A stretch of DNA of 49,031 bases from CAYGWX01 sp964353855 [NCBI: uncultured bacterium] (GCA_964353855.1 CAYGWX010000012.1:1-49031), one strand, 5' to 3'. Shown: positions 1 through 8,246, numbered from the stretch's first letter. Translations and numbers: made by a program. Notes: generated from the letters alone by a model not told the origin.

Positions 1-907
1 GGACCCGCAGGGCCTCGCGGGCCACGGCGCAGGCCAGGGGATTGCCCCCGAAGGTGGAGCCGTGGTCTCCGGGCTTGAACACCCCCAGGATCTCGCCCGA
101 GGCCACCACCGCGGAGATGGGCAGGATGCCTCCGCCCATGGCCTTACCCAGGATCAGGATATCCGGCTTGGCGTCCTCGTACTGGTAGCAGAACATCTTG
201 CCGGTGCGGCAGAACCCGGTCTGAATTTCGTCCCACATGAGGAGCACGCGCTGCCGGGAGCAGATATCACGGCAGGCCTTGAGGTAGCCCTCGGGCGGGA
301 CCACGACCCCGGCCTCGCCCTGGATGGGCTCGCAGAGGAAGCCCACGGTGTTCTTGGTAATCGCCCTCTCCAGGGCCTGGGCGTCGCCATAGGGGACCAT
401 CACGAAACCCGGGGTAAGCGGGCCGAAGCCCTCCTTGTACTGAGGCTCGGAGGAGAAGCTTACGATGGTCGTGGTCCGGCCGTGGAAGTTGTCCGCGCAG
501 ACGATAATCTCGGCTTGGTCCTTCTCCACGCCCTTCCTGGTGTAGCCCCACTTGCGGGCGGTCTTGACCGCCGTCTCCACGGCCTCGGCCCCGGTGTTCA
601 TCGGCAGGACCATCTCCATGCCGGTGAGCTCGCATAATTCCTTCATGAAGGGGCCGAGCTGGTCGTTGTGGAAGGCCCGGGAGACCAGGGTCACACGGTC
701 GGCCTGGGACTTCAAGGCCGCGATGATGCGGGGGTGGCGGTGGCCCTGGTTCACCGCGGAATATGCGGAAAGCATGTCCATATAGCGCTTGCCCTCCGGG
801 TCCTCCACCCAGATGCCTTCGGCCTTAGTGATGATCACCGGCAGGGGTTTGTAGTTATGCGAGCCGTACTTATCCGTGATTTCTAAAATCTCCTTGGAAC
901 TCATCAT
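1..907 (-). CDS. rocD: Ornithine aminotransferase (3' end beyond window)
   Basis: Class III PLP-dependent aminotransferase that moves the delta-amino group of ornithine to 2-oxoglutarate, giving glutamate semialdehyde. About 302 residues are visible and the frame is still open at the left edge, so roughly a quarter of a ~400-residue enzyme is missing. The N-terminus reads [19 protein letters not shown], typical of ornithine aminotransferases. [10 protein letters not shown] (cofactor phosphate region), [13 protein letters not shown] and ILGKAMGGG follow; Lys255 in the last is the expected PLP lysine. The start at 907 is chosen because GGAG lies 9 bases upstream; a second ATG follows directly. 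A sigma70-like promoter sits just upstream. Acetylornithine aminotransferase is the main alternative, less likely from the N-terminal sequence. Confidence 0.9.
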   Translation of the reverse strand, partial: MMSSKEILEITDKYGSHNYKPLPVIITKAEGIWVEDPEGKRYMDMLSAYSAVNQGHRHPRIIAALKSQADRVTLVSRAFHNDQLGPFMKELCELTGMEMVLPMNTGAEAVETAVKTARKWGYTRKGVEKDQAEIIVCADNFHGRTTTIVSFSSEPQYKEGFGPLTPGFVMVPYGDAQALERAITKNTVGFLCEPIQGEAGVVVPPEGYLKACRDICSRQRVLLMWDEIQTGFCRTGKMFCYQYEDAKPDILILGKAMGGGILPISAVVASGEILGVFKPGDHGSTFGGNPLACAVAREALRV

Positions 908-945
908 CGTATGTTGCTCCTTTCTATTTATAATAATTCCGGATA

Positions 946-975
946 AGTATATCATATCGCCTCCATCTTCTTCAA
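946..975 (-). promoter_or_regulatory. Sigma70-like promoter of rocD
   Basis: On the minus strand TTGAAG (975-970), an 18-base spacer and TATACT (951-946) stand about 40 bases before the rocD start. Confidence 0.55.
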
Positions 976-1163
976 CCCCCCGGGCCCCCTGGTTCGGGAG
1001 AGGGTTTAAGGATCCGAGGGGTCGAGGGACCGGGGAATGACCAAAAGAGGAGGAGACAAGGAGCAAGGGAACTGGGGAGATGGCCCCGGATTAGGGCCCA
1101 TTTTCCACTAATTAGACCTAACTAAGTCAGACAAAGCACAGTTACGTGTCCTGAACTAAAAAA

Positions 1164-1183
1164 CCCTCCCTCAAGGGGGAGGG
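1164..1183. repeat. REP-like hairpin CCCTCCC/GGGAGGG
   Basis: CCCTCCC and GGGAGGG form a perfect 7-bp stem with a 6-base loop. It lies upstream of both flanking genes, so it is not placed to end transcription of either. Similar pyrimidine-then-purine hairpins occur at 11695-11717 and 45605-45633. Confidence 0.6.
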
Positions 1184-1215
1184 CCGCAAAAGCCCCGAAA
1201 TCCGGGAGGGTTTCC

Positions 1216-1248
1216 GACTACTTCACGACTACCTCACGACTACTTCAC
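1216..1248. repeat. 11-bp tandem repeat, 3 units
   Basis: GACTACTTCAC, GACTACCTCAC and GACTACTTCAC follow each other without a gap; only one base differs. It lies 32 bases after the hairpin at 1164-1183. Confidence 0.85.
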
Positions 1249-1356
1249 GCCATCCCCACCCGATTCCCCCTTTTTTGAAACGAAGATTTTTACTTTTTTT
1301 GATGCCTTAACCCCTTGGGGAAAAAGCACTAACAATTATACTTCAGAATAGAGGAC

Positions 1357-1385
1357 TTGACAAAATAAGTCATTAATATTATAAT
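1357..1385 (+). promoter_or_regulatory. Perfect sigma70 promoter of the arsenic operon
   Basis: TTGACA (1357-1362), exactly 17 bases, then TATAAT (1380-1385): both hexamers match the consensus at every position. Such a strong promoter fits an operon held down by a repressor (ArsR) and released by arsenite. Confidence 0.85.
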
Positions 1386-1386
1386 A

Positions 1387-1408
1387 TATATGTCTACATG
1401 CACATATA
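1387..1408 (+). promoter_or_regulatory. Candidate ArsR operator (dyad)
   Basis: TATATGT (1387-1393) and ACATATA (1402-1408) are perfect inverted arms separated by 8 bases, centred near the expected transcription start. An AT-rich dyad directly after the -10 box is where SmtB/ArsR-family repressors commonly bind. That ArsR from this operon binds here is inferred. Confidence 0.5.
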
Positions 1409-1436
1409 ACAAATAAAGAGAAGAAAAGAGGACGTC

Positions 1437-2243
1437 ATGGAAACCAAGAGAGTCGTCAGGGAGGCCTACGGCAGGATCGCAAAAAGCCCAAAGGGCAGTA
1501 GTTGCTGCGGGGGCGACCCCTGCTGTGGGCCGACCCCCAAGGATTACGCCAAATCCCTGGGCTACTCCGAGCAGGAACTCCGAGCCATCCCTCAAGAGGC
1601 GAACTTAGGACTGAGCTGCGGGAACCCGACCGCCATTGCGGGCCTGAAAAAAGGCGAGATCGTGCTGGACCTCGGATCCGGGGCCGGGTTCGACTGCTTC
1701 CTGGCGGCAGAGCAGGTCGGGCCCAAGGGAAAAGTCATCGGCGTGGACATGACCCCGGAGATGGTCGAGAAAGCCCGGGACATCGCCAAGAAACGCGGCG
1801 TGAGGAACGTGGAGTTCCGGCTGGGCGAGATCGAGGCCCTGCCCGTGGCCGATGCCTCGGTGGACGTCGTCCTCTCCAACTGCGTCATCAATCTCTCCAC
1901 GGACAAGCCCAAGGTCTTCCGGGAGGTCCACCGGGTCCTCAAATCTGGGGGCCGGATCGCCATCTCGGACCTCGCGCTCCTGAAGGAGCTTCCCCAAAAG
2001 ATGCGGGAAAGCATTGCCGCCTACGTCGGGTGCGTGGGCGGGGCTTTGCTTATAAAAGATTACGAGCAGGCCGTGAAGGACTCGGGGCTGAAGGACGTGA
2101 AACTCACGGTGAAGAGCCTGTCCGGGTGCATCGCCCCGGACACCGAGGACCCACTGGCCAAAGCCGTAGTGAAAAGCCTGAAAGATGCGGAGACACTTTC
2201 CAAGTCCGTGGTCAGCGTGTATGTCGAAGGGCGGAAAGGCTGA
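1437..2243 (+). CDS. arsM: Arsenite S-adenosylmethionine methyltransferase ArsM
   Basis: Methylates As(III) using SAM to give mono- and dimethyl arsenic species in the cytoplasm. The 268-residue protein has SAM motif I (DLGSGAGFD, 78-86), VIGVDMTPEM (motif II), and the three cysteines of the family: Cys61 in LSCGNP, Cys149 in SNCVINL and Cys199 in YVGCVGG. Two further Cys pairs (CC at 23-24 and 29-30) lie in the N-terminal arm, as in many bacterial ArsM. AGAGGA precedes the ATG. It is the first gene of the operon, 37 bases before arsR. Methylation suits the ArsP-type permease encoded later, since ArsP proteins are known to export trivalent organoarsenicals. Confidence 0.95.
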   Translation: METKRVVREAYGRIAKSPKGSSCCGGDPCCGPTPKDYAKSLGYSEQELRAIPQEANLGLSCGNPTAIAGLKKGEIVLDLGSGAGFDCFLAAEQVGPKGKVIGVDMTPEMVEKARDIAKKRGVRNVEFRLGEIEALPVADASVDVVLSNCVINLSTDKPKVFREVHRVLKSGGRIAISDLALLKELPQKMRESIAAYVGCVGGALLIKDYEQAVKDSGLKDVKLTVKSLSGCIAPDTEDPLAKAVVKSLKDAETLSKSVVSVYVEGRKG

Positions 2244-2280
2244 GACCGAGGGTCAAGGCAGCGAACCCCCTTAATGCAAC

Positions 2281-2655
2281 ATGAATGACACCGTTGAACT
2301 GCTGAAGGCCTTGGCGGATGAGACCCGGCTCAGGATCCTCCGGGTCCTGGCCAAGAGCGAGATCCATCTTTGCGTGTGTGAGATCGTGGACGCCCTGGAC
2401 CTGCCCCAGTATCTCGTGTCCCACCATCTCAGCATCCTGCGCCACGCCGGAGCCGTGGAGGACTCCCGCCAGGGGACCTGGGTGATGTACGCCGTCCATC
2501 CCCAGGCCTCGCCCATCCTTTCAGCCATGCTCCCAGCCTTGAAGGAAAGCCTCTCGGGGGAGGTCATCGCCGAGGACGATCATCGGTTAGCCAACCGGCT
2601 CGCCCGGCGGGTGGAGGGGAAGTGCGTGGTGGGGATGAAATGCGGCGGGAAATAA
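2281..2655 (+). CDS. arsR: Arsenic-responsive repressor ArsR
   Basis: ArsR/SmtB winged-helix repressor of 124 residues. The As(III)-binding CVC motif (Cys31, Cys33 in HLCVCEI) lies at the start of the DNA-recognition helix region, as in the E. coli ArsR type, followed by the helix-turn-helix (LVSHHLSILRHAGAV). Two extra cysteines (115 and 121) are near the C-terminus and could act as additional ligands; that is inferred. Binding of arsenite should release the operator at 1387-1408. It is unusual in being second in the operon, after arsM. Confidence 0.93.
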   Translation: MNDTVELLKALADETRLRILRVLAKSEIHLCVCEIVDALDLPQYLVSHHLSILRHAGAVEDSRQGTWVMYAVHPQASPILSAMLPALKESLSGEVIAEDDHRLANRLARRVEGKCVVGMKCGGK

Positions 2656-2703
2656 GAGATCCATTGAAAATGTCAAATTTCAAATTGAACGACTACTAAA
2701 CCG

Positions 2704-3783
2704 GTGACTCAAACAAGTTCAGCTTCGCCCAAGCGGTTGAACGTCTTCGACCGCTTCCTCACCCTCTGGATCTTCCTCGCCATGGCAGTGGGGGTTGGTT
2801 CTGGTTACCTGTTACCCGACATCGTACCGCTCATCAACCAGTTCAATGTCGGGACGACTTCCATCCCGATCGCCATCGGCCTCATCCTGATGATGTATCC
2901 GCCCCTGGCCAAGGTACGCTACGAGGAGATGGGCCCCGTCTTCCGCAACACCAGGGTGCTCGCGCTTTCGCTCGTCCAGAACTGGATCATCGGCCCGATC
3001 CTGATGTTCGGCCTGGCCGTGCTCTTCCTGCACGACAAGCCCGAGTATATGGTTGGCCTGATCATGATCGGTCTCGCCCGCTGCATCGCCATGGTCATCG
3101 TATGGAACGACCTGGCCGGGGGGGATACCGAATACTGCGCAGGCCTGGTCGCCTTCAACTCCATCTTCCAGGTACTGTTCTTTTCCTTATACGCCTATTT
3201 CTTCATCAAGGTCGTTCCGCCCCTCCTGGGCCTCAACCTCGGCCAGGTGGACCTCTCCAAGATCACCATGGCGAGCATCGCCAAGAGCGTCTTCATATAT
3301 CTCGGCATCCCGTTTCTCGCCGGCTTGATCACGCGGTTTTCGCTGATCAAGCTCAAGAACAAGGAGTGGTTCCACACCAAGTTCATTCCGAAGATCAGCC
3401 CGATCACGCTCGTCGCGCTGCTCTTCACCATCCTGGTGATGTTCTCGCTCAAAGGCGAGAAGATCGTGCAGCTCCCTCTCGATGTCGTGCGGATCGCGAT
3501 CCCGCTGCTCATTTACTTCGTGGTGATGTTCTTCCTATCCTTCTTCATGAGCAAGAAGGTCGGTGCGACGTACGGGCAGGCAACGACGCTCTCCTTCACC
3601 GCGGCGTCAAACAACTTTGAGCTCGCCATCGCGGTCGCCGTGGCCACCTTCGGCATACACCATGGTGCCGCTCTCGCCGCGGTCATCGGGCCCCTGGTGG
3701 AGGTCCCGGTGCTCATCGGGTTGGTAAACGTGGCCCTTTTCTTCAAGAGGCGGTATTTCAAGATCGCTGTCGAAACAGCGTAG
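2704..3783 (+). CDS. acr3: Arsenite efflux permease Acr3
   Basis: Ten-helix membrane carrier of the BART superfamily that expels As(III) from the cytoplasm. At 359 residues it has the usual family length. The conserved Cys127 in [13 protein letters not shown] matches the essential cysteine of helix 4 in characterised Acr3 proteins, and the [10 protein letters not shown] segment of helix 9 carries the conserved Glu. The start is GTG at 2704 without a clear Shine-Dalgarno; the preceding ~40 bases are AT-rich. A degenerate arsC start region follows it at 3817. Confidence 0.95.
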   Translation: MTQTSSASPKRLNVFDRFLTLWIFLAMAVGVGSGYLLPDIVPLINQFNVGTTSIPIAIGLILMMYPPLAKVRYEEMGPVFRNTRVLALSLVQNWIIGPILMFGLAVLFLHDKPEYMVGLIMIGLARCIAMVIVWNDLAGGDTEYCAGLVAFNSIFQVLFFSLYAYFFIKVVPPLLGLNLGQVDLSKITMASIAKSVFIYLGIPFLAGLITRFSLIKLKNKEWFHTKFIPKISPITLVALLFTILVMFSLKGEKIVQLPLDVVRIAIPLLIYFVVMFFLSFFMSKKVGATYGQATTLSFTAASNNFELAIAVAVATFGIHHGAALAAVIGPLVEVPVLIGLVNVALFFKRRYFKIAVETA

Positions 3784-3816
3784 CGGACTAAAGAACGAAA
3801 AGCGAGGACAAATACG

Positions 3817-3921
3817 ATGACCAAAATCCCGTTCGTCTGTGTTGACGATTTCTGTTGGAAAGTTCAAAAAGCGGCCCCCCCAATTCTAACCCCAAGCAGT
3901 AACGAAAGAGAGGATGCATGA
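3817..3921 (+). pseudogene. Leader ORF resembling the 5' end of arsC
   Basis: A 34-codon ORF begins MTKIPFVCVDDFCWK. The real arsC at 6693 begins MIKILFVCVENACRS. By eye 25 of the first 29 bases and 32 of the first 45 are identical; 8 of the first 14 residues match. The phosphatase loop CX5R is lost because Arg is replaced by Trp, so it cannot be an active reductase. After about codon 15 the resemblance ends, but the frame stays open to a TGA that overlaps the ATG of the next gene (ATGA at 3918-3921). It is either a remnant of a duplicated arsC start or a translated leader that couples to the next gene. Confidence 0.65.
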
Positions 3922-4658
3922 AAAAGGTCTGGGTATGGTTTGTCCCGATCGCCCTCGCCGTCGCGGCCACGACGGCCGAGGCTGACATGGCGGCCGCCTT
4001 GAAGGCTGCGGGCAAGCAGAACAAACATCTGTTTGCGCTGTTCGTTCGCCAAGGCGACCCCCAGGGAACAGCGATGAAGCAAGTCTTTGCGGAGTCGGAA
4101 CGCACGCTCGGCAAACGGGCCCTATTCCGCACAGCGAAGGTGACGGACCTCGCCGAGGTCGATTTCGTCAGCAAGTACGGGATCGACCGGGCGCCAATGC
4201 CCCTGACGCTTGTGTTCGCGCCCAACGGCGCCATCGTGAACTCCTTTCCCGGCAAGGTGGTGACCAAGGATGAACTGGGCAACGCCTTCGCCGCGCCCGC
4301 GTTCGCGGACGTGATGAAAGCCCTGCAGGACGGGAAGGTCGTGCTGCTGTGCGTTCAGGGGAAACGCACCCAGCATAACGGACCCTCGCTGGCAGCGGCG
4401 CGCTCCGCGGCCTACGACCAGCGGGCGCAGGGCACCATCGCCGTGGTGCAGGCCGCGCCGGAGGACGCGGTCAACGCCAATATGCTAAAGCCCTTGAAGG
4501 CGGATTCAAACTTAAAGGTGGCGACAGTCTTCATCCTGGTCCCGCCTTCGACCCTCGCCGGGAAGGTGGAAGGGGCGACGACTCACGAGGAGCTTTGGAC
4601 CGCGATCACGAAGGGCGTTTCCGCGTGCAGCGGGAGCAGCGGCTGCTGCCCCAAATAG
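3918..4658 (+). CDS. Periplasmic thioredoxin-like protein with Cys-rich tail
   Basis: I do not recognise a named family. The 246-residue protein has a Sec signal peptide (about residues 1-22, ending AEA). Residues ~25-130 look like a thioredoxin fold (HLFALFVRQGD, then MPLTLVFAPNGAIV with the cis-Pro position) but lack a CXXC motif. A second, similar alpha/beta half follows (VVLLCVQGK, then VATVFILVPPS). The last ten residues hold three cysteines (237, 243, 244; CSGSSGCCPK), a plausible metalloid- or thiol-binding tail. By hand count 23 of its 43 Ala codons are GCG, against 6 of 28 in the gene at 7115, which hints at a different origin. It precedes an ABC permease by 16 bases. Confidence 0.75.
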   Translation: MKKVWVWFVPIALAVAATTAEADMAAALKAAGKQNKHLFALFVRQGDPQGTAMKQVFAESERTLGKRALFRTAKVTDLAEVDFVSKYGIDRAPMPLTLVFAPNGAIVNSFPGKVVTKDELGNAFAAPAFADVMKALQDGKVVLLCVQGKRTQHNGPSLAAARSAAYDQRAQGTIAVVQAAPEDAVNANMLKPLKADSNLKVATVFILVPPSTLAGKVEGATTHEELWTAITKGVSACSGSSGCCPK

Positions 4659-4674
4659 CAGCGAAAGGAGCGAG

Positions 4675-5892
4675 GTGACGACCTTACGCCTGGTGTGGAA
4701 AGAGCTTTTCGAACGGCCCAGCCAGCTGATCACCAGCTTCTTGGCCATCGCGCTGGGGATTGCAGTCATCGTGTCGATCCAGACCATGACCTATTTTTCG
4801 GGAAAAGCCGTGAGCCGGGAGCTGGACAAGCTGGGCGCCAACGTGCTCATCTTGCCCAAAGCCGCGACGGTCAACAACTATTACAGCGCCGATTTCTTAG
4901 GCGAGGAGATGCCCGAAGAGTATGTGGACAGAATCACGGCCTCGTCCCTCCAGGGGGTGGACAACCTGTCGCCGAAATTGACCGTCCCGATCACGGTGGG
5001 GACGGCGCGCGTGCACCTCACCGGCATCCTTCCCCGGAACGAGTTCGCCAATAAGCCAGCCTGGGCCTCCGCGGGAGGTATCTTCACCCAACCGGCCGGC
5101 TGCGGGGCCGTCCCGGCGAGCATGCCTCCGACGACGAAGGATGCGACGCAAGGACGGCGGGCGGTGGTCGAAGAATTAGGCGCCAGCGAAGTTTTGGTGG
5201 GAAGCGAAGTGGCCGAGCGCCTGGGTTTGAAAGCCGACAGCCGGGTGGACATCCAGGGTAAGCCGTTCACGGTCCGTCAGGTGCTCCCGGAGGCGGGCAG
5301 CGTAGACGACACTCGTATTTTTGCGCATCTTCATACCGTCCAGGCGCTGTTCGGAAAGGGCCGCGTCGTCAACGTGATCGAGATGGTGGGGTGTTGCAAG
5401 GAGATCTCGCGCGGGCTGATCGACGGCCTCAACAAACTCCTGCCCGACGCAAAAGTCGTGACGATCAAGCAGATCGTACAGACCCAGATGAACACCAACA
5501 CCCTGATGGAAAGATTTTCCCAGCTCTTTCTGATCATCATCGTGCTGGTCGGCGCAGCCAGCATCGCCAACTACATGTTTTCCAACGTCCAGGAGCGGCG
5601 GGCGGAGATCGGGACCCTGATGGCGCTGGGAATGACGCCCCGGCGCATCCTCACGGTGTTCCTGGCCAAAGCCCTTGTAGTTGGCCTTGCCGGGGGAGTG
5701 GTCGGGTACATCCTTGGCACGGCTCTGGCCGTGATTCTGGGACCCCGGCTCGCCCAAGTGCCCGTCCTGCCTCTTCCGGCCTGGCTGGGATGGGCGGTCC
5801 TGATCGCCGTAGCGATCACGATGCTCGCCAGCGCGATCCCGGCCAGAAAGGCGGCGAGCCTGGATCCGGCCGTGACCCTGCGAGACCTGTGA
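4675..5892 (+). CDS. FtsX/MacB-type ABC transporter permease
   Basis: Permease of the four-helix MacB/LolCE type, 405 residues: one N-terminal membrane helix (~17-38), a large periplasmic domain (~40-275) and three C-terminal helices of the FtsX domain (~280-400, ending SAIPARKAASLDPAVTLRDL). GTG start with AAAGGAG four bases before it. The periplasmic domain has an adjacent cysteine pair (Cys240-Cys241 in VGCCKE) and a further cysteine in AGCGAV, unusual for a lipoprotein or antibiotic extruder and suggestive of metalloid or thiol handling in an arsenic operon. The ATPase follows at 5943. The substrate is unknown; transport of an arsenic adduct, or interaction with the Cys-tailed protein upstream, is inference. 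Confidence 0.85.
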   Translation: MTTLRLVWKELFERPSQLITSFLAIALGIAVIVSIQTMTYFSGKAVSRELDKLGANVLILPKAATVNNYYSADFLGEEMPEEYVDRITASSLQGVDNLSPKLTVPITVGTARVHLTGILPRNEFANKPAWASAGGIFTQPAGCGAVPASMPPTTKDATQGRRAVVEELGASEVLVGSEVAERLGLKADSRVDIQGKPFTVRQVLPEAGSVDDTRIFAHLHTVQALFGKGRVVNVIEMVGCCKEISRGLIDGLNKLLPDAKVVTIKQIVQTQMNTNTLMERFSQLFLIIIVLVGAASIANYMFSNVQERRAEIGTLMALGMTPRRILTVFLAKALVVGLAGGVVGYILGTALAVILGPRLAQVPVLPLPAWLGWAVLIAVAITMLASAIPARKAASLDPAVTLRDL

Positions 5893-5942
5893 CCCATGAA
5901 GCCCTCGGCTGCTCAACATCCCTTTGGACGGGATAAGGGATA

Positions 5943-6614
5943 ATGATTCGCATCGAGAACCTGAGCAAGAGCTACCGCGTACGAGGTCGGGAGGTGAGAG
6001 CACTGGCCGACGTGAACTTCTCCATCGCGGCGGGGGAGTTCGTCGCCGCGGTCGGAGCCAGCGGCAGCGGAAAAAGCACGCTCCTGTTGACCCTGGGCGG
6101 CTTGATACACCCCGATGAGGGAGAAGTCTATCTGGACGGGAAATCGCTGTACGATATGAGCCAGGCGCAGCGGGCGAAAATCCGCCAGCAGTCCGTAGGC
6201 TTCCTGTTCCAGACGTTTCACCTGATCCCCTACCTGACGGCACGGGAAAACGTTCAGATACCCCTTTTCGTGGCCGGGAAGACGCCTGCCGAACAGACGG
6301 AGACTGCCGTACGGCTGCTGCGGGAGGTCGGCTTGGAAGATCGGATGGATCACAAGCCGGCGGAGTTGAGCGTGGGGCAAATGCAACGCGTGGCCTTAGC
6401 CAGAACCCTGGCCAACCATCCGCGGCTCATCCTGGCCGACGAACCCACCGGCAGCCTGGATCCCGAACTTGCCGAGGAGATGGTGTCTCATCTCGAACGA
6501 CTTAACCGGGAGGGCATCACCGTCGTCATGGTGACGCACGTCCCGGCCATGGCCGCTCGGGCAGCCCGGCGCATCGTTTTAAGTGAGGGACGGGTCGTAT
6601 CGGGGACCAACTGA
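5943..6614 (+). CDS. ABC transporter ATP-binding protein (MacB/LolD type)
   Basis: Cytoplasmic ATPase partner of the permease before it, 223 residues as usual for LolD/MacB ATPase domains. Walker [11 protein letters not shown]-loop [12 protein letters not shown], Walker [13 protein letters not shown] and the H-loop VMVTHVP are present. The signature motif reads LSVGQ where LSGGQ is usual. The ATG follows GGATAAGGGATA, a weak ribosome site. It forms one transcription unit with its neighbours and ends 78 bases before arsC. Confidence 0.9.
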   Translation: MIRIENLSKSYRVRGREVRALADVNFSIAAGEFVAAVGASGSGKSTLLLTLGGLIHPDEGEVYLDGKSLYDMSQAQRAKIRQQSVGFLFQTFHLIPYLTARENVQIPLFVAGKTPAEQTETAVRLLREVGLEDRMDHKPAELSVGQMQRVALARTLANHPRLILADEPTGSLDPELAEEMVSHLERLNREGITVVMVTHVPAMAARAARRIVLSEGRVVSGTN

Positions 6615-6692
6615 TCGAAAATCAACTATCCTGTTTAGGACGTACAGACAACGGCACACATTCTATACGACGCACGTGGGGAGAAATAGTAA

Positions 6693-7088
6693 ATGATCAA
6701 AATCCTGTTCGTCTGCGTGGAGAACGCCTGCCGGAGCCAGATGGCCGAGGGTTTCGCCAGGGAATACGGCAAGGGGAAAGTCGAGGCCTACAGCGCGGGA
6801 ACCCACCCCTCGGGGCAGGTGAACCCGAACGCCATCAAGGCGATGCAGGAAGCCGGGATAGACATCTCACGCCAGACCTCCAAGGGGTTCGAGGCCCTGC
6901 CGCCCGTGGAGTTCGATTATGTCGTGACCATGGGCTGCGGGGACGAGTGTCCCATAGTCCCGGCACGCCAGCGCCTGGACTGGAAGATACCATCGCCCAA
7001 GGGAAGGCCGCTGGAGGCGTTCATCACGTCCGCGAACCTTATCAAAAACCAAGTCAGGATGCTGCTTAGTTCTTTAGAAAAATCCTAA
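6693..7088 (+). CDS. arsC: Arsenate reductase, thioredoxin-coupled (LMW phosphatase fold)
   Basis: Reduces As(V) to As(III) for export by Acr3 or methylation by ArsM. The 131-residue protein has the phosphatase loop CX5R at Cys8-Arg14 (CVENACR) and the Cys82/Cys86 pair in MGCGDECP, so it belongs to the LMW-phosphatase class that uses a cysteine relay and thioredoxin rather than glutaredoxin. The conserved Asp normally found in DP is not obvious; the region reads LDWKIPSPKG. GGGAG precedes the ATG. The first ~45 bases have a degenerate copy at 3817. Confidence 0.93.
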   Translation: MIKILFVCVENACRSQMAEGFAREYGKGKVEAYSAGTHPSGQVNPNAIKAMQEAGIDISRQTSKGFEALPPVEFDYVVTMGCGDECPIVPARQRLDWKIPSPKGRPLEAFITSANLIKNQVRMLLSSLEKS

Positions 7089-7114
7089 AAACCATATCAA
7101 CAAGGAGAAAAGAG

Positions 7115-7831
7115 ATGAAGCAATTAGTCGTGGGGGGTCTGGTGTTCCTGGCCCTGGCGCTGGTCAGCCAGACGGTCCTGGCCCAGACCGAGGGCGAGAC
7201 CCAGGCCAGGGTGCCGGAGCTGGAGAAGCTCCATGAGGTCATCTATCCGATGTGGCACGTGGCCTATCCGAACCGGGACACCGGCAAGCTCCGCGAGCTG
7301 TGGCCGGACATCCAGAAGGACATCGCGGCCCTGGAGAAGGCCGAGCTGCCCGGCATCCTGCGCGACAAGAAGGACGCCTGGCAGAAAGGCCTCGAGAACC
7401 TGAAGGCCACGGAAAAGGCCTACGGCGAGGCTCTGGACAAGGGCACTCCGGAGAGCAAGCTCAAGGCCGCGGAACAGCTCCACTGGGCCTACGAGGTGCT
7501 GATGCGGACCATCCGGCCGAGGCTCAAGGAGATGAACGCCTTCCATGAGGCCCTGTACAAGGTCTACCACTACTACCTGCCCAACAAGGACCAGAAGTCC
7601 CTGAAGGAGATCCTGCCCGCGCTCAAGGCCAAAATGGATACCCTGGACCGGGCGACCCTGCCGCAATACCTCGCCGCCAAGCAGGAGGGGTTCACCAAGG
7701 CCCGCGCCGAGCTCTCCAAGAAGGTGAAGAGGGTCGCCGCAGTGACTCCGAAGGGGAACTGGACCCGGACCAAGACGGCGATCGAGGAGATGCACACGGC
7801 CTATCAGTCCCTGGATAAAACCTTCGATTGA
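7115..7831 (+). CDS. Periplasmic helical repeat protein with conserved His
   Basis: No family recognised. A signal peptide (1-23, ending VLAQ) is followed by two copies of a ~95-residue, almost wholly helical unit. Copy 1 begins LHEVIYPMWHVAYPN, copy 2 begins FHEALYKVYHYYLPN, and each later has a HXAY helix (LHWAYEVL and MHTAYQSL). The H-X8-H spacing is the same in both copies, so the histidines are good candidates for binding a metal ion or haem in a four-helix bundle; that is inference. AAGGAG precedes the ATG. It lies between arsC and a periplasmic thioredoxin, which suggests a role in the periplasmic side of arsenic handling. Confidence 0.75.
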   Translation: MKQLVVGGLVFLALALVSQTVLAQTEGETQARVPELEKLHEVIYPMWHVAYPNRDTGKLRELWPDIQKDIAALEKAELPGILRDKKDAWQKGLENLKATEKAYGEALDKGTPESKLKAAEQLHWAYEVLMRTIRPRLKEMNAFHEALYKVYHYYLPNKDQKSLKEILPALKAKMDTLDRATLPQYLAAKQEGFTKARAELSKKVKRVAAVTPKGNWTRTKTAIEEMHTAYQSLDKTFD

Positions 7832-7841
7832 GGAGCGAACC

Positions 7842-8246
7842 GTGAGAAACCTGCTGATCGCTTGCGGGATACTTCTGGGCTTCGGCCTCGTTTCCATGAA
7901 CCAAGCCGGAGAGAAAAAGGCCTCCGCAAAGGGCTCAAAAACGGAACCGGCAAAACCTGCGACACCCAAGACCTTGCCCACCCTCCTGGAATTCGGACGG
8001 GGAAAGTGCATCCCCTGCAAGAAGATGAAGCCCATCCTGGAGGAACTGATGAAGGAATGCGAGGGCAAGGCCGTGATCCGGATCGTGGACATCGATCAGG
8101 AGAAGGAGCTGACCCAGAAGAACAAGGTCATGATGATCCCGACCCAGGTGTTCTACGACACTACCGGCAAGGAGGCCTTCCGGCACGTGGGGTTCTTCGA
8201 GAAGGACAGCGTGAAAGCGCACCTCGGGGCGCTGGGGGTCAAATAG
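7842..8246 (+). CDS. Periplasmic thioredoxin-like protein
   Basis: 134 residues: N-terminal membrane anchor or signal peptide (1-23), a Lys/Ala/Pro linker, then a thioredoxin domain with the redox motif CIPC (Cys56, Cys59) and the cis-Pro at VMMIPTQVFYD. The motif FGRGKCIPCKKMKPIL is that of small thioredoxins that work with CcdA-type proteins. GTG start, AGGAG seven bases upstream. Its TAG stop overlaps the GTG start of the permease by one base, so translation is likely coupled. Probably receives electrons from the CcdA homologue at 9586. Confidence 0.88.
   Translation: MRNLLIACGILLGFGLVSMNQAGEKKASAKGSKTEPAKPATPKTLPTLLEFGRGKCIPCKKMKPILEELMKECEGKAVIRIVDIDQEKELTQKNKVMMIPTQVFYDTTGKEAFRHVGFFEKDSVKAHLGALGVK

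Larger units (their letters stand above)
908..1436. other. Divergent intergenic region, rocD / arsenic operon
   Basis: This 529-base region has no credible gene. It holds the rocD promoter on the left, a pyrimidine/purine hairpin (1164-1183), a three-unit 11-bp tandem repeat (1216-1248) and the arsM promoter with its dyad at the right. The last ~100 bases are markedly AT-rich compared with the rest of the window. I see nothing else in 976-1160. Confidence 0.7.

Noticed and set aside
1164-1183. Hairpin as a terminator
   Set aside because: No T-run and it lies upstream of both divergent genes, so it has no transcript to end.
1380-1396. ATATATGTCTA shared by the arsM promoter and the acyl-CoA dehydrogenase promoter (41650s)
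   Set aside because: Eleven bases of AT-rich sequence next to two -10 boxes; the dyad arms are not shared, so a common regulator is not supported.
5896-5943. 14-codon ORF between the ABC permease and ATPase genes, ending in TAATG
   Set aside because: It does not resemble the start of any gene downstream and has no good ribosome site, so it is not counted as a third start-copy leader.
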